From: a virus
Virus record (IMG/VR): IMGVR_UViG_3300035182_000695
Span: 90,755 to 146,216 of that record
Length of the DNA: 55,462 bases
Strand: one strand, 5' to 3'
Below, in pieces: positions 1-6,882 of this stretch (position 1 is the first letter of the stretch; each line of letters starts with the position of its first letter). The notes beneath the pieces are model-generated. The model saw only the letters and a program-made list of their open reading frames with translations. It searched no databases and was not told the origin of the DNA. Both the position numbers and the translations under genes were made by a program.

Positions 1-23
1 ATTACTTTCATTTTAAATATTTT

Positions 24-176
24 TTATTGTTTAACTCCTTTAATTTGATTGTCGTTATTATTAACGCCAGACGGATTGTGTGGCACATTCTTATTTTTTA
101 AATAATATAAATACGCAATAGATATTCCTATCCCTATAATTACGCCTAATCCTAATGATTTTTTGTCAACGTCCAT
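24..176 (-). CDS. small single-TM protein (50 aa)
   Basis: A 50-residue frame starting at ATG 176 and ending at TAA 24. A hydrophobic segment at about residues 7-26 (GVIIGIGISIAYLYYL) follows an acidic/basic N-terminus, and the tail is polar and Asn/Lys-rich. It lies 2 bases after the next gene, within a block of similar small membrane proteins, which suggests a minor virion membrane protein. No family recognised; the role is inferred from context only. Confidence 0.6.
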   Translation of the reverse strand: MDVDKKSLGLGVIIGIGISIAYLYYLKNKNVPHNPSGVNNNDNQIKGVKQ

Positions 177-178
177 GA

Positions 179-367
179 TTATTTTTTTATACTATCAGTT
201 ATTTTACTTCTTTTCAATAATTCTAACGCCCAACCTGCGCCAAATAATCCTAATGCTAAATAGCGTCTGTTTACAGCTCTGTTTGAATCTCTAACAAAGA
301 AACTACTTGCAAATACTGGTAAAGATATTGCGAATAATATTACACTTGCTTTATTTGCTTTTTCCAT
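179..367 (-). CDS. small two-TM protein (62 aa)
   Basis: Two hydrophobic segments are visible, about residues 8-25 (VILFAISLPVFASSFF) and 35-50 (LALGLFGAGWALELL), separated by a basic loop (RDSNRAVNRR). The tail is basic. It starts one base after the stop of the 173-aa gene and belongs to the same co-directional run. A virion membrane or holin-like role is possible, but nothing in the sequence decides between them. Confidence 0.65.
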   Translation of the reverse strand: MEKANKASVILFAISLPVFASSFFVRDSNRAVNRRYLALGLFGAGWALELLKRSKITDSIKK

Positions 368-368
368 T

Positions 369-890
369 TTATTTATTTTTAATTCTGTAAACTACATATA
401 AAGCAGCTAACGCTCCACCTACTGCGCCGTAAACTTTGTTCTTATTATCTACGCTCGTAATCCAATTTTGTTTCTCTGCAAGATAAACACCTGCAAATCC
501 AACGATACCACCAATAACAATAGCATCAATGTATTTAACTTTAGATGTTGCTGATGCGATAGTTATTTTACCTGATGTTTCTTTTCCGTCTTTCTTTACA
601 GCGTCCCCTTCTTTTTTAGGCGCACCTTCCGCTGAGCTAGTAACAGTTTCATCTACCGGATTTACAACATCTTTAGTTACAAGTTCTTTTATAACACTCA
701 AAGGAACAGCTAATGTGCCTTTAACTAATACGAAAGCAGGCTTGTTATTATCGTGCTTTAATTCGCCATTAATAACCTCTCCTTTTTTGAAGTTTTTAAA
801 ACAAATTTGTTGTGGCTTCTCAGGTCTGCCTGTAACTCTAACGTACGGTGATTTGAAGTCTTGAGTTAATATGTAACTTTTTAATGCCAT
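369..890 (-). CDS. putative virion protein with two C-terminal TM segments (173 aa)
   Basis: The N-terminal ~75 residues look like a small beta domain (YILTQDFKSPYVRVTG ... FVLVKGTLAVPLSVIKEL). A charged Lys/Glu/Ser linker (about 80-118) follows, then two membrane segments, about 121-138 (IDAIVIGGIVGFAGVYLA) and 153-169 (VYGAVGGALAALYVVY). The same architecture, and a similar N-terminal pattern, recurs in the 156-aa protein at 3898-4368, so the two are probably paralogues. Inferred to sit in a virion membrane; no named family recognised. Confidence 0.7.
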   Translation of the reverse strand: MALKSYILTQDFKSPYVRVTGRPEKPQQICFKNFKKGEVINGELKHDNNKPAFVLVKGTLAVPLSVIKELVTKDVVNPVDETVTSSAEGAPKKEGDAVKKDGKETSGKITIASATSKVKYIDAIVIGGIVGFAGVYLAEKQNWITSVDNKNKVYGAVGGALAALYVVYRIKNK

Positions 891-895
891 TGAAT

Positions 896-1000
896 TTATT
901 TTTTAATGTTTACAGTTTTGTTTTTTGTAGATTGCTTGTATTGAGAATAAAGTAAGGCTCCAATTCCAACAAGTGCTACTATTCCTAATATTTTTCTCAT
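896..1000 (-). CDS. tiny single-TM protein (34 aa)
   Basis: ATG at 1000, TAA at 896. The product is a short positive start (MRK), a hydrophobic stretch (ILGIVALVGIGALLYS) and a Lys-rich tail. It fills the gap between two convincing genes and matches the small-membrane-protein style of the block. It could be a minor capsid membrane peptide. Confidence 0.5.
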   Translation of the reverse strand: MRKILGIVALVGIGALLYSQYKQSTKNKTVNIKK

Positions 1001-1012
1001 TGTGAAATATTT

Positions 1013-1795
1013 TTATCTTGCTGGCGCAGCTCCAGGAGCGGCAGAACCAGCTTTTGATTTACTTGACTTATAAATTATAAAAGCTACAATCGCAACTCCA
1101 ATAACTATACCGCCAACAATAAGTGTTGTTTTCATTCCGCTACTCATTCCAGGCTTTTCAGCATCAACAGCATCTTTATCAATAACATCTTCTTTTTTGT
1201 AAACTACTGGCTCTCCACCGTTGTCGCCATCAATAGCTTCTGTTTGTTCAGGAGTGTATGTTTTAGATAAATCAACTTCTCCTGTTGTAGGATTTACTTG
1301 TTTTACAACTTCTCCTGATGTAGCTACATCTTTTTTATCATAAAGTGTTGGCTCAACGCCAGGTTTAGACGAAGGAACTGTATGAATTTGGTCTAAAGGA
1401 ATTTCTTTTTTAGAGCCATCAGGCATTGTTTTTTCTCCAACAGTTGTTCCGTCAGCTTTTTTCTTTTTTCTGATTTTCGGAAGAGCATCTTTAAATTTAT
1501 GCACTCCGTTTACAATCATTTTTTTCAATGGTCTTGCTCCGTATTTAGCTTTTCTTTCAGAGCGACGGGTTTCTCTTTTAGCTTTACGAGCATCCATTTT
1601 TTCTTTACTAAAAAATCCGTGATGTTCTTTTGGAGCTTTTGTATCTGTCGTAGCAGCCTTTACATCTTTACCTGTTTTAGGAGGCGTAGAAGTTGTTGAA
1701 TCTTTTTTAGATTTTGTGCTTCCTGATGCGTTTGAATATGATAATTGACCTGATTCGTTTTGAAACAAAATTGGTGCAGTTGTAGTTACTTTCAT
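1013..1795 (-). CDS. putative virion protein with C-terminal membrane anchor (260 aa)
   Basis: The N-terminus (MKVTTTAPILFQN) resembles that of the 156-aa protein at 3898-4368 (MKAITTSDAPILIPN). A very basic region (about 60-115, many RRSERK/KIRKKKK patches) is followed by a Thr/Pro/acid-rich region. One membrane segment (about 223-242, TTLIVGGIVIGVAIVAFIIY) and an Ala/Pro tail end the protein. The basic part could contact DNA inside the capsid while the tail sits in a membrane (inference). Its start overlaps the previous stop by 4 bases, so translation is probably coupled. Confidence 0.7.
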   Translation of the reverse strand: MKVTTTAPILFQNESGQLSYSNASGSTKSKKDSTTSTPPKTGKDVKAATTDTKAPKEHHGFFSKEKMDARKAKRETRRSERKAKYGARPLKKMIVNGVHKFKDALPKIRKKKKADGTTVGEKTMPDGSKKEIPLDQIHTVPSSKPGVEPTLYDKKDVATSGEVVKQVNPTTGEVDLSKTYTPEQTEAIDGDNGGEPVVYKKEDVIDKDAVDAEKPGMSSGMKTTLIVGGIVIGVAIVAFIIYKSSKSKAGSAAPGAAPAR

Positions 1796-2508
1796 TTTCC
1801 TTTAGATTTTTTAATTTTATAAACAACAAATCCTAATATCGCTAATCCTACAACAATTCCACTAACTATTAATACAGTTCTTGTTGTTTTTGCTGACGCT
1901 TCTTTATCTTTTGCTTGCGCTTCTTGTTTAGCTCTTTGTTGAGCAAGTAACGCTTGTTGCATTTGCGCTTTAGCTTCTTGTTTTTTCTGAGCCATGTTAG
2001 TAGCTCCGTTCTTTTTATTACTTTGATTATCCATTGCTTTTCCGGCAACGTCTCCTCCAGTTTTAATAATACCGCTAATAGCATTCATCATTCCGCCATT
2101 GCCGAACTCAGATTGCTCTTCATAATCTTCATCTCCTTCTGCATTTTCAAACTCTTCATCATCTCCTGAGAAATGACTTTCTAATATAGAGTATGAGCTT
2201 TTAACGCCCGCATCACTAATTTCATCTTCGCCATCAAAGCCGACAGATTTATTGTGCATATTAACTAATAGCGCACTACCTAAGCGTAGTTTTTCGTTAA
2301 TGTCAATATTATCTACAAATAAATTAACAAGCTCTTGATTGCTCATTTTTTCATTTGCATAAACACTTGATTCATTAAGCAAGTCAACGAAGTCTTGTTT
2401 CGACTTAGACAAAATAGTGCCTAATTCATACATCAATAATCTACTAGCATTTTTCGTGCTATTATCATTAACGAATGAAGCTAACTTATTATGAAAATCG
2501 TTATTCAT
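1792..2508 (-). CDS. putative virion protein with C-terminal membrane anchor (238 aa)
   Basis: An N-terminal helical domain (KLASFVNDNSTKNASRLLMY) resembles the start of the 194-aa protein at 4371-4955 (LLTLLANESTADSRKLLKKY). Then come an acidic stretch (about 110-135), a Gln/Ala/Lys coiled-coil-like region (about 170-207) and a membrane segment at about 211-231 (VLIVSGIVVGLAILGFVVY) with a basic tail. The shared N-terminal domain suggests a common docking module for a family of tail-anchored proteins. Function unknown; a structural role is inferred. Confidence 0.7.
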   Translation of the reverse strand: MNNDFHNKLASFVNDNSTKNASRLLMYELGTILSKSKQDFVDLLNESSVYANEKMSNQELVNLFVDNIDINEKLRLGSALLVNMHNKSVGFDGEDEISDAGVKSSYSILESHFSGDDEEFENAEGDEDYEEQSEFGNGGMMNAISGIIKTGGDVAGKAMDNQSNKKNGATNMAQKKQEAKAQMQQALLAQQRAKQEAQAKDKEASAKTTRTVLIVSGIVVGLAILGFVVYKIKKSKGK

Positions 2509-2634
2509 TTATTTCGTGCTTTTGTATAGATGATTGTACTTAAACAAAAATAAGATGGCGTATGCTACTGCGATGCCGCCGTATGCAATCATCACCATCT
2601 TATCTTCGTTTGATATTTTACTGTTTGAAGGCAT
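2509..2634 (-). CDS. tiny single-TM protein (41 aa)
   Basis: ATG at 2634 overlaps the TAA of the 413-aa gene by one base (TAATG), a typical translational-coupling arrangement. One membrane segment (MVMIAYGGIAVAYAILFLF) is preceded by a polar N-terminus and followed by a basic tail. Its stop abuts the next gene's start. A minor virion membrane protein is the likeliest role. Confidence 0.6.
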   Translation of the reverse strand: MPSNSKISNEDKMVMIAYGGIAVAYAILFLFKYNHLYKSTK

Positions 2635-3875
2635 TATTTCGCTTCAAAAACTTTGTATTTTTTTATTGCCCAAATAGCAACAGCAGCTACGCCTACACCG
2701 ATTGCAACAGCAGTCCAGTTGATTTTTTTACCAACTTTTGTAGAAGCAGCGCCGTCAGCGTTAGATGACAATTCAATTGTTCTTACAGCAGGAGCGTCAT
2801 AATCTTCAACTAAATCAAGACCGTTTAATCCTGTGCCTGTTGCATTTGAATTATCCTCTGCCGGAACTTCTATTCGTTGTTCTGACATTTGTGGATTTAA
2901 TTCATTTTCAACTGGAGTTTCAGAACCACCGTCTTCCGGATTTTTTCTTTCTTGACGATTTTCTTTTCTTAAAGAACGTCTTTCTTGACGAGCAGCACGC
3001 TTAGCTTTTCTAACTTCACGACGACGACCACCGCCTCCACCACCTCTGCGACCACCTCTGAATTCAGAGAACTCGCCGTCAGCGCCAGAAAATTCACCTT
3101 CAAAGTTAGCGTACTTTTCAAGTTGCCCTTCAAGTTCTTTAACTCTGTCGATTCGTTTATTTACTTGCGCTTTAATCTCAGCAACTTCACGCATCATTTG
3201 CGCCTTTGTTGTTTGATTAACTTCTGCTGCAATATTAGCTTCTCTTGCAATAACTTTTTGTTTCAATCTTGAAATCAATTCTTTATTCCATTCGATTTTT
3301 TTAGCAACGTCTTGTACCGCTGGCTGAACACGAACTTTACTTTCGTCATTCATTTCACTAAAGCGGTCTTCCGCTCCCATAACGCCATCAAAACCTGAAT
3401 CATCAGATTCTTGGTCATCAGAGCCTTGGTCGTCTTGAGATTGCTCGTCATAACCGCCTTGGTCATCAGAACCTTGCTCATCTTGCGACTGCTCATCATA
3501 ACCGCCTTGGTCTTGCGACTGGTCATCTCCTTGAGAAGATGCGTCATCAGAACCTTGGTCTTGAGATTGGTCGTCATCAGAACCATCATTACCCATTTCT
3601 TTTCTTGAAAGTCTGCGTCTCTTGCGGGTATCTTTTCTTGACTGTCTCGCTTCTTGCTGTTCAGAACGCATATCTTGACGAGATTTTTTTCTTGCTCTAC
3701 GTCTTGCGATTCTGTTTTGCTGACGTTCCATTCTTCTTTTGTGTCGTCTTGCACGACCACGACCTCTGAATTCAGAGAACTCGCCAAAAGCTTCCTCGAA
3801 AGTTGCTGATGAAACAGAAGTTATTCCCTTATCGCCATCCTTAATAGGAGAAAGCGTTATAATTGTTGCTTCCAT
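2634..3875 (-). CDS. low-complexity Arg-rich/acidic-repeat membrane-anchored protein (413 aa)
   Basis: Four regions are visible. (a) An N-terminus with GEFSEFRGRGRARRHKRR. (b) A strongly basic Arg-rich segment (about 37-95). (c) Acidic Asp/Gln/Ser tandem repeats (about 99-159). (d) A helical stretch (about 175-255), then a second GEFSEFRGG copy with an RGG-rich run and more Arg-rich sequence (about 265-305). One membrane segment lies near the C-terminus (about 387-404, AVAIGVGVAAVAIWAI). The two GEFSEFRG modules look like an internal duplication and possible processing sites. RGG and Arg clusters suggest nucleic-acid contact (inference). No homologous family recognised. Confidence 0.7.
   Translation of the reverse strand: MEATIITLSPIKDGDKGITSVSSATFEEAFGEFSEFRGRGRARRHKRRMERQQNRIARRRARKKSRQDMRSEQQEARQSRKDTRKRRRLSRKEMGNDGSDDDQSQDQGSDDASSQGDDQSQDQGGYDEQSQDEQGSDDQGGYDEQSQDDQGSDDQESDDSGFDGVMGAEDRFSEMNDESKVRVQPAVQDVAKKIEWNKELISRLKQKVIAREANIAAEVNQTTKAQMMREVAEIKAQVNKRIDRVKELEGQLEKYANFEGEFSGADGEFSEFRGGRRGGGGGGRRREVRKAKRAARQERRSLRKENRQERKNPEDGGSETPVENELNPQMSEQRIEVPAEDNSNATGTGLNGLDLVEDYDAPAVRTIELSSNADGAASTKVGKKINWTAVAIGVGVAAVAIWAIKKYKVFEAK
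3399..3581 (-). repeat. acidic tandem repeat inside the 413-aa gene
   Basis: This part of the gene encodes successive copies of short units such as DDQSQDQG, GGYDEQSQD and EQGSDDQG over about 60 residues. The DNA shows matching near-repeats with tcatcagaaccttgg-type words. Such tracts can expand or contract by slippage, so length may vary between isolates. Confidence 0.75.
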
Positions 3876-3897
3876 ATTTTTTCTTTTTTGAAATTAA

Positions 3898-4368
3898 TTA
3901 TTTACTTGCTTTGATTGTAACTTTTGAACGCTTGTCAATAAGCATTCCTGCTACATAACCTGCTACTGCACCAATTGCAATAAACATAGCTTGTTTTTTA
4001 ACATCGTGTTTTTTGTATTTAGCAAAAGCAAAACCTGCGATGCCACCTACAACTGTACCGATAAATTTATTTTTGTTTGAAATCTCGGCAGGTTTCATAT
4101 CTACTTTTGTAGCTGATACGTTTGCGTCTGCGCCTAATGTTACTTCTGTCGTTTCCATTGTTTTTATTTTATTTAGATGAATTAATTGATTTTTATCTGT
4201 AACGAAAAGTTTGTAGGTGAAAGGTTTCCCTTTTCTCAAACCCTCTATGTTTTTTGCATTTCCATTAACGATTGTGTTTTCTTCAATGACTTCTCCGCTG
4301 TCTGTAAAATTCTTATGCTCTAAGTTTGGAATAAGAATCGGTGCGTCTGATGTAGTTATCGCTTTCAT
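3898..4368 (-). CDS. putative virion protein with two C-terminal TM segments (156 aa)
   Basis: A small N-terminal beta-type region (about 1-68, ending FTYKLFVTDKNQLIHLNKIK) precedes a Thr/Ala linker. Two Gly-rich hydrophobic segments follow at about 102-117 (FIGTVVGGIAGFAFA) and 126-144 (AMFIAIGAVAGYVAGMLI), with a basic tail. The layout parallels the 173-aa protein at 369-890. Probably part of the virion membrane set. Confidence 0.7.
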   Translation of the reverse strand: MKAITTSDAPILIPNLEHKNFTDSGEVIEENTIVNGNAKNIEGLRKGKPFTYKLFVTDKNQLIHLNKIKTMETTEVTLGADANVSATKVDMKPAEISNKNKFIGTVVGGIAGFAFAKYKKHDVKKQAMFIAIGAVAGYVAGMLIDKRSKVTIKASK

Positions 4369-4370
4369 AT

Positions 4371-4955
4371 TTATTTATTTTGTTTATTCATTGTCATTGC
4401 TAAAACTGCTACTATTCCTAAAACGCCTAATACAGCAACTAGCGTATTAGAGTTTAATTGATGTTTCTCGCTAAAGCTGTTTAAGCTCGACTGAGCATCA
4501 AAAGAACTAGAGTCTGAACTCATTCTCATTCTTGCGTGTTCGTTCTCGTGATACGGGCAATTAGCGCCGTGTTGAGGGCAATCTCCGTGAGCGTTAGATT
4601 TAATTTCTGAAACTTTAACTGTCTCAGGAACTTTAATTTCTTCTACTGCTTTTACTTCAATTTTTGGTTCTTCCTTTTTTGTTTCCAATTTAGGAATTTC
4701 ATATTTTAATATCCAAGCTCTGTGAGGATGAATCTGAACCATTTCTTTTTCTAATTGTATTTTGTCAGGAGAACTGAAATACAAATCAGCTAATTTTTTT
4801 TCTAAATCAGCGTAATCCTTACTGTCTTCTTTGCCGTATTTTTTAAGTAATTTTCTTGAATCAGCGGTACTTTCATTAGCCAACAAAGTCAATAACGAAA
4901 TTTCTTGCTTCGTACTGACTTTTTTTTGATTTTTGCTTTGATTATTGTTGTTCAT
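4371..4955 (-). CDS. putative virion protein with C-terminal membrane anchor (194 aa)
   Basis: The N-terminal helical domain (about 15-85) contains SRKLLKKYG and an IHPHRAWILKYE segment. A Glu/Lys/Val linker follows, then a Cys/His cluster (CPQHGANCPYHENEH, about 124-138) that could bind a metal, and finally one membrane segment (about 171-189). The N-terminal domain resembles that of the 238-aa protein at 1792-2508. Inferred structural protein; the Cys/His cluster is unique in this block. Confidence 0.7.
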   Translation of the reverse strand: MNNNNQSKNQKKVSTKQEISLLTLLANESTADSRKLLKKYGKEDSKDYADLEKKLADLYFSSPDKIQLEKEMVQIHPHRAWILKYEIPKLETKKEEPKIEVKAVEEIKVPETVKVSEIKSNAHGDCPQHGANCPYHENEHARMRMSSDSSSFDAQSSLNSFSEKHQLNSNTLVAVLGVLGIVAVLAMTMNKQNK

Positions 4956-4967
4956 TACTTATTTTTT

Positions 4968-5498
4968 TTATACAGAAGCTCTGCTTAATTCTTGAAACGA
5001 TGGCATTGGAATCATTTTATTCAAAATAGGTATAATCACATTCGATAACCCATTTAATTTTCTTCTCATAACACTATGCGAAGCTGGAGCTATTCTTCCT
5101 TGTCCGCTGTGCCAATTAGCGCCATTTCCGAATCTATGATTTATATTTTCTGTTCCTGTACACCACTCTAAATTTTCAACCCTATTGTCAGCCCTATTTT
5201 TATTTATGTGATTTACTTCTTTTTTATTTTCAGGATTTTGTATGAACGCTTCTGCAACTAATCTATGCACTCTAAATCCAACTCTTTTTATGTTTTTTTC
5301 TTTATCTCCAAGTGGACAAACAACATAACCTGTATATTTATGCGCTTTAGAGCTTAGTATTCTCTTGCAAACTAAACTGTAAACCCTACCTAAATTTGAA
5401 ATTTTATAATTACCGTCAAAATTCGGCAAATCTTTCCAAATTTCATTTGGCAAAGTTATATCTGATAATTCAAATCTTTTTGGAATATACTTGCTCAT
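4968..5498 (-). CDS. NUMOD4-HNH homing endonuclease (176 aa)
   Basis: A NUMOD4 motif lies at about residues 21-42 (WKDLPNFDGNYKISNLGRVY). An HNH_3-type nuclease domain follows, with VHRLVAEAF (77-85) and VNHINKNRADNRVENLEWCT (95-114), including the catalytic His and the Asn/Glu pair. These free-standing endonucleases are selfish genes that spread by cutting alleles lacking them. It sits between the capsid-candidate gene and the membrane-protein block, behind a strong terminator, and so interrupts what would otherwise be a continuous structural cluster. The C-terminus contains a likely DNA-binding helix region. Confidence 0.9.
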   Translation of the reverse strand: MSKYIPKRFELSDITLPNEIWKDLPNFDGNYKISNLGRVYSLVCKRILSSKAHKYTGYVVCPLGDKEKNIKRVGFRVHRLVAEAFIQNPENKKEVNHINKNRADNRVENLEWCTGTENINHRFGNGANWHSGQGRIAPASHSVMRRKLNGLSNVIIPILNKMIPMPSFQELSRASV

Positions 5499-5514
5499 AC
5501 TTTCTAATTTTATT

Positions 5515-5554
5515 TAAAAAAGCCTATCTCATTTTATTGAGATAGGCTTTTTAA
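5515..5554. terminator. strong intrinsic terminator after the capsid-candidate gene
   Basis: A perfect 11-bp hairpin (AGCCTATCTCA at 5521-5531, TGAGATAGGCT at 5538-5548, 6-base loop) is flanked by A and T runs on both sides, so it can work in either direction. It lies 35 bases past the stop of the 252-aa gene and should isolate that transcript from the homing endonuclease gene. Confidence 0.9.
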
Positions 5555-5567
5555 TTTGAATAATTTC

Positions 5568-5575
5568 CAAATATA
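5568..5575 (-). promoter_or_regulatory. possible -7 box (TATATTTG)
   Basis: On the minus strand this reads TATATTTG, matching the Bacteroidota TAnnTTTG consensus. It lies between the capsid-candidate stop and the terminator hairpin, so any transcript from it would run straight into the hairpin before the endonuclease gene. No clear -33 TTTG is visible at the expected spacing, so this may be chance in AT-rich DNA. Confidence 0.3.
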
Positions 5576-5582
5576 TTAAAGA

Positions 5583-6341
5583 CTATCCTTTTGTGATACC
5601 TTTAACGTCCTGAGTCGTTTGGATTATAACCGGCGCCACGTTTTTACCAGATAAGCGAGGGGCTCTAGCTTGGTTAAGAGTGATACCACCGTTAAGTTTC
5701 GCTTTACCACTTAATACACTTGTAGGGAACATAGAGATAACTAAAGTAGCAGCACCTTTCAATATGAAATTGATATAAGTGTTACCATCAACAGTTACTG
5801 GTTTTGTTACGTCCAAGATGTCAGATTGTTGCTGATAAGCATCACGCATAATCGACAAGTTTAAAGGCGTAGTATAAGACTTACCGTTACCGTCAACGTG
5901 TACTAATTGCAATGTTTGTTGCAATTGAGACGAGTTGGCAGATTGGAAACGCCATTTACCAATTTTAAAGTTTTTGTTATTCGATTGAGCTAACAAACGA
6001 CCATAACCAGTACCAGGACCAGTATTAGCTTGTAAGTTAGTAATCTGAACACCAACAGGGTTACCGTAGTTAGTAGCTCCGTAGTAATCGTTATATCCGA
6101 ATAATACGGCTGTAACGTCACCTACGTTTGTGTTTTGGTATTCAATAACGTATGGGTCAGATACCGGAGAACTACCGTTAGGCGTTCCACCTGCGTAAGA
6201 CATTTCGTCATTATCGAAGTAAGACATTTGGTCACCGTCAAAGTAATCCATGTCTCCCTCAGCAGAATCGTATCCGTCATAACCTGACATACGCTCTGTT
6301 CCGGCAATGTAACCGTGAAGTTCTTTTTCAACTAAGTTCAT
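5583..6341 (-). CDS. putative major capsid protein, beta-rich (252 aa)
   Basis: Residues ~1-60 are acidic and Tyr/Met-rich with a repeated pattern (MDYFDGDQMSYFDNDEMSY). The remaining ~190 residues alternate short hydrophobic strands with Gly/Asn/Thr turns, as in jelly-roll proteins: VIEYQNTN, TAVLFGYN, GVQITNLQAN, QQTLQLVHVDGNGKSY, then YQQQSDILDV, TLVISMFP. Two diverged paralogues occur at 12819-13547 and 13559-14326. This copy alone is insulated, with a terminator upstream of its leader and a strong one after its stop, as expected for a highly expressed capsid gene. No HK97-type signature is visible. Capsid identity and fold are inferred, not proven; a spike or decoration protein is the main alternative. 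Confidence 0.65.
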   Translation of the reverse strand: MNLVEKELHGYIAGTERMSGYDGYDSAEGDMDYFDGDQMSYFDNDEMSYAGGTPNGSSPVSDPYVIEYQNTNVGDVTAVLFGYNDYYGATNYGNPVGVQITNLQANTGPGTGYGRLLAQSNNKNFKIGKWRFQSANSSQLQQTLQLVHVDGNGKSYTTPLNLSIMRDAYQQQSDILDVTKPVTVDGNTYINFILKGAATLVISMFPTSVLSGKAKLNGGITLNQARAPRLSGKNVAPVIIQTTQDVKGITKG

Positions 6342-6493
6342 TTTTTTTAGAGTTTAATTTGTTAATAATTTATTTAATTTTTTTCGAGTTTTAATAACTT
6401 TACACAGACATATCGTCAATGAAAATGTTAAATTTGATTTTCTTCTATTACTCCTTAGCGAGATTCACATTTAGCGAACAGCTTAGTTTCTGT
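6342..6493 (-). promoter_or_regulatory. leader/promoter region of the capsid-candidate gene
   Basis: About 150 bases without a gene, between the terminator at 6494-6528 and the ATG at 6341. The stretch next to the start is A/T-only (minus-strand TAAACTCTAAAAAAAATG), fitting SD-less flavobacterial translation. A promoter must lie here because the upstream unit is terminated, but I find no clean TAnnTTTG; TAAATGTG near 6470 is a one-mismatch candidate. A late-type promoter with another consensus is possible. Confidence 0.4.
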
Positions 6494-6528
6494 AAAAAAA
6501 AATCGCAAGGATATCGAATACCCCTACG
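6494..6528 (-). terminator. intrinsic terminator between the 38-aa gene and the capsid-candidate gene
   Basis: On the minus strand an 11-bp stem (CGTAGGGGTAT / ATATCCTTGCG, three G-T wobbles, TCG loop; plus-strand 6504-6528) is followed by a base and a run of nine T (plus-strand A run 6494-6502). It lies just past the stop of the 38-aa gene, so it ends that short transcript and separates it from the capsid-candidate gene. Confidence 0.8.
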
Positions 6529-6541
6529 CTTAAAAATTTAC

Positions 6542-6658
6542 TTACTTAACTTTCGGTGAAAGTCTTTTAGCAATGACAACTTGATGTAAAGCTAATGCAC
6601 CTAAAGAGATGCCAGCAATAATTAAGAAATCTGTTAAGTTCAAAGATGGCTTTTTCAT
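6542..6658 (-). CDS. tiny single-TM protein (38 aa), own transcription unit
   Basis: ATG 6658, TAA 6542. A short polar start is followed by one hydrophobic stretch (LTDFLIIAGISLGALAL) and a basic tail (AKRLSPKVK). It has a candidate promoter and repeated operator boxes upstream and an intrinsic terminator immediately downstream, so it appears to be separately controlled. A single-gene, operator-controlled membrane peptide could be a virion component, holin or anti-host factor; the sequence does not decide. Confidence 0.6.
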   Translation of the reverse strand: MKKPSLNLTDFLIIAGISLGALALHQVVIAKRLSPKVK

Positions 6659-6692
6659 TTTATAACTGTTTATGTTTGTTAATAATTGAAAA

Positions 6693-6700
6693 CAAATTTA
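6693..6700 (-). promoter_or_regulatory. candidate -7 box for the 38-aa gene
   Basis: Minus strand TAAATTTG matches TAnnTTTG and lies 35 bases upstream of the ATG at 6658. The -33 element is not obvious. The decamer at 6731-6740 lies ~30 bases upstream of the box, where a regulator could control it. Confidence 0.5.
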
Positions 6701-6730
6701 AACTAATTAACCTTTACCTTTTAATATTTA

Positions 6731-6740
6731 AGTTAAACAA
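6731..6740 (-). promoter_or_regulatory. operator decamer copy (TAAGTTAAAC)
   Basis: Plus strand TAAGTTAAAC is the exact reverse complement of the GTTTAACTTA boxes at 6788-6808 and is identical to the arms at 18257-18285. It lies upstream of the 38-aa gene's candidate promoter. Confidence 0.6.
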
Positions 6741-6787
6741 AAGGTGTTTTGTGAACGTCTAAACATTGATTTTATTGAGATATTTAT

Positions 6788-6808
6788 GTTTAACTTACGT
6801 TTAACTTA
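6788..6808 (+). promoter_or_regulatory. paired direct operator decamers (GTTTAACTTA x2, 11-bp period)
   Basis: Two exact copies of GTTTAACTTA start at 6788 and 6799, 11 bases apart, i.e. about one helical turn, so bound proteins would sit on the same face. Together with 6731-6740 they form three copies within 80 bases upstream of the 38-aa gene. Confidence 0.65.
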
Positions 6809-6825
6809 TTTATCCTAAAAAGCAT

Positions 6826-6865
6826 AAAAAAAGCCCACTAGATTAATTTTCTAGTAGGCTTTTTA
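6826..6865. terminator. intrinsic terminator after the 149-aa gene
   Basis: Hairpin AGCC-c-ACTAGA / TCTAGT-a-GGCT with one mismatch and a 7-base loop, flanked by A and T runs on either side, so it is bidirectional in appearance. It lies 18 bases after the stop at 6883 and ends the long minus-strand transcript before the regulated 38-aa unit. Confidence 0.85.
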
Positions 6866-6882
6866 AATTTAAAGTTTATTTT

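Noticed and set aside
1499-1699. Cys/Phe-rich plus-strand frame opposite the 260-aa gene
   Set aside because: It lies wholly inside a convincing minus-strand gene, is a by-product of A/T-rich codons, and has no start context or homology pattern.
3350-3787. 145-codon minus frame overlapping the 413-aa gene out of frame
   Set aside because: It only reflects the acidic/Arg repeats in another frame; the 413-aa frame has a clear start, repeats and a membrane anchor.
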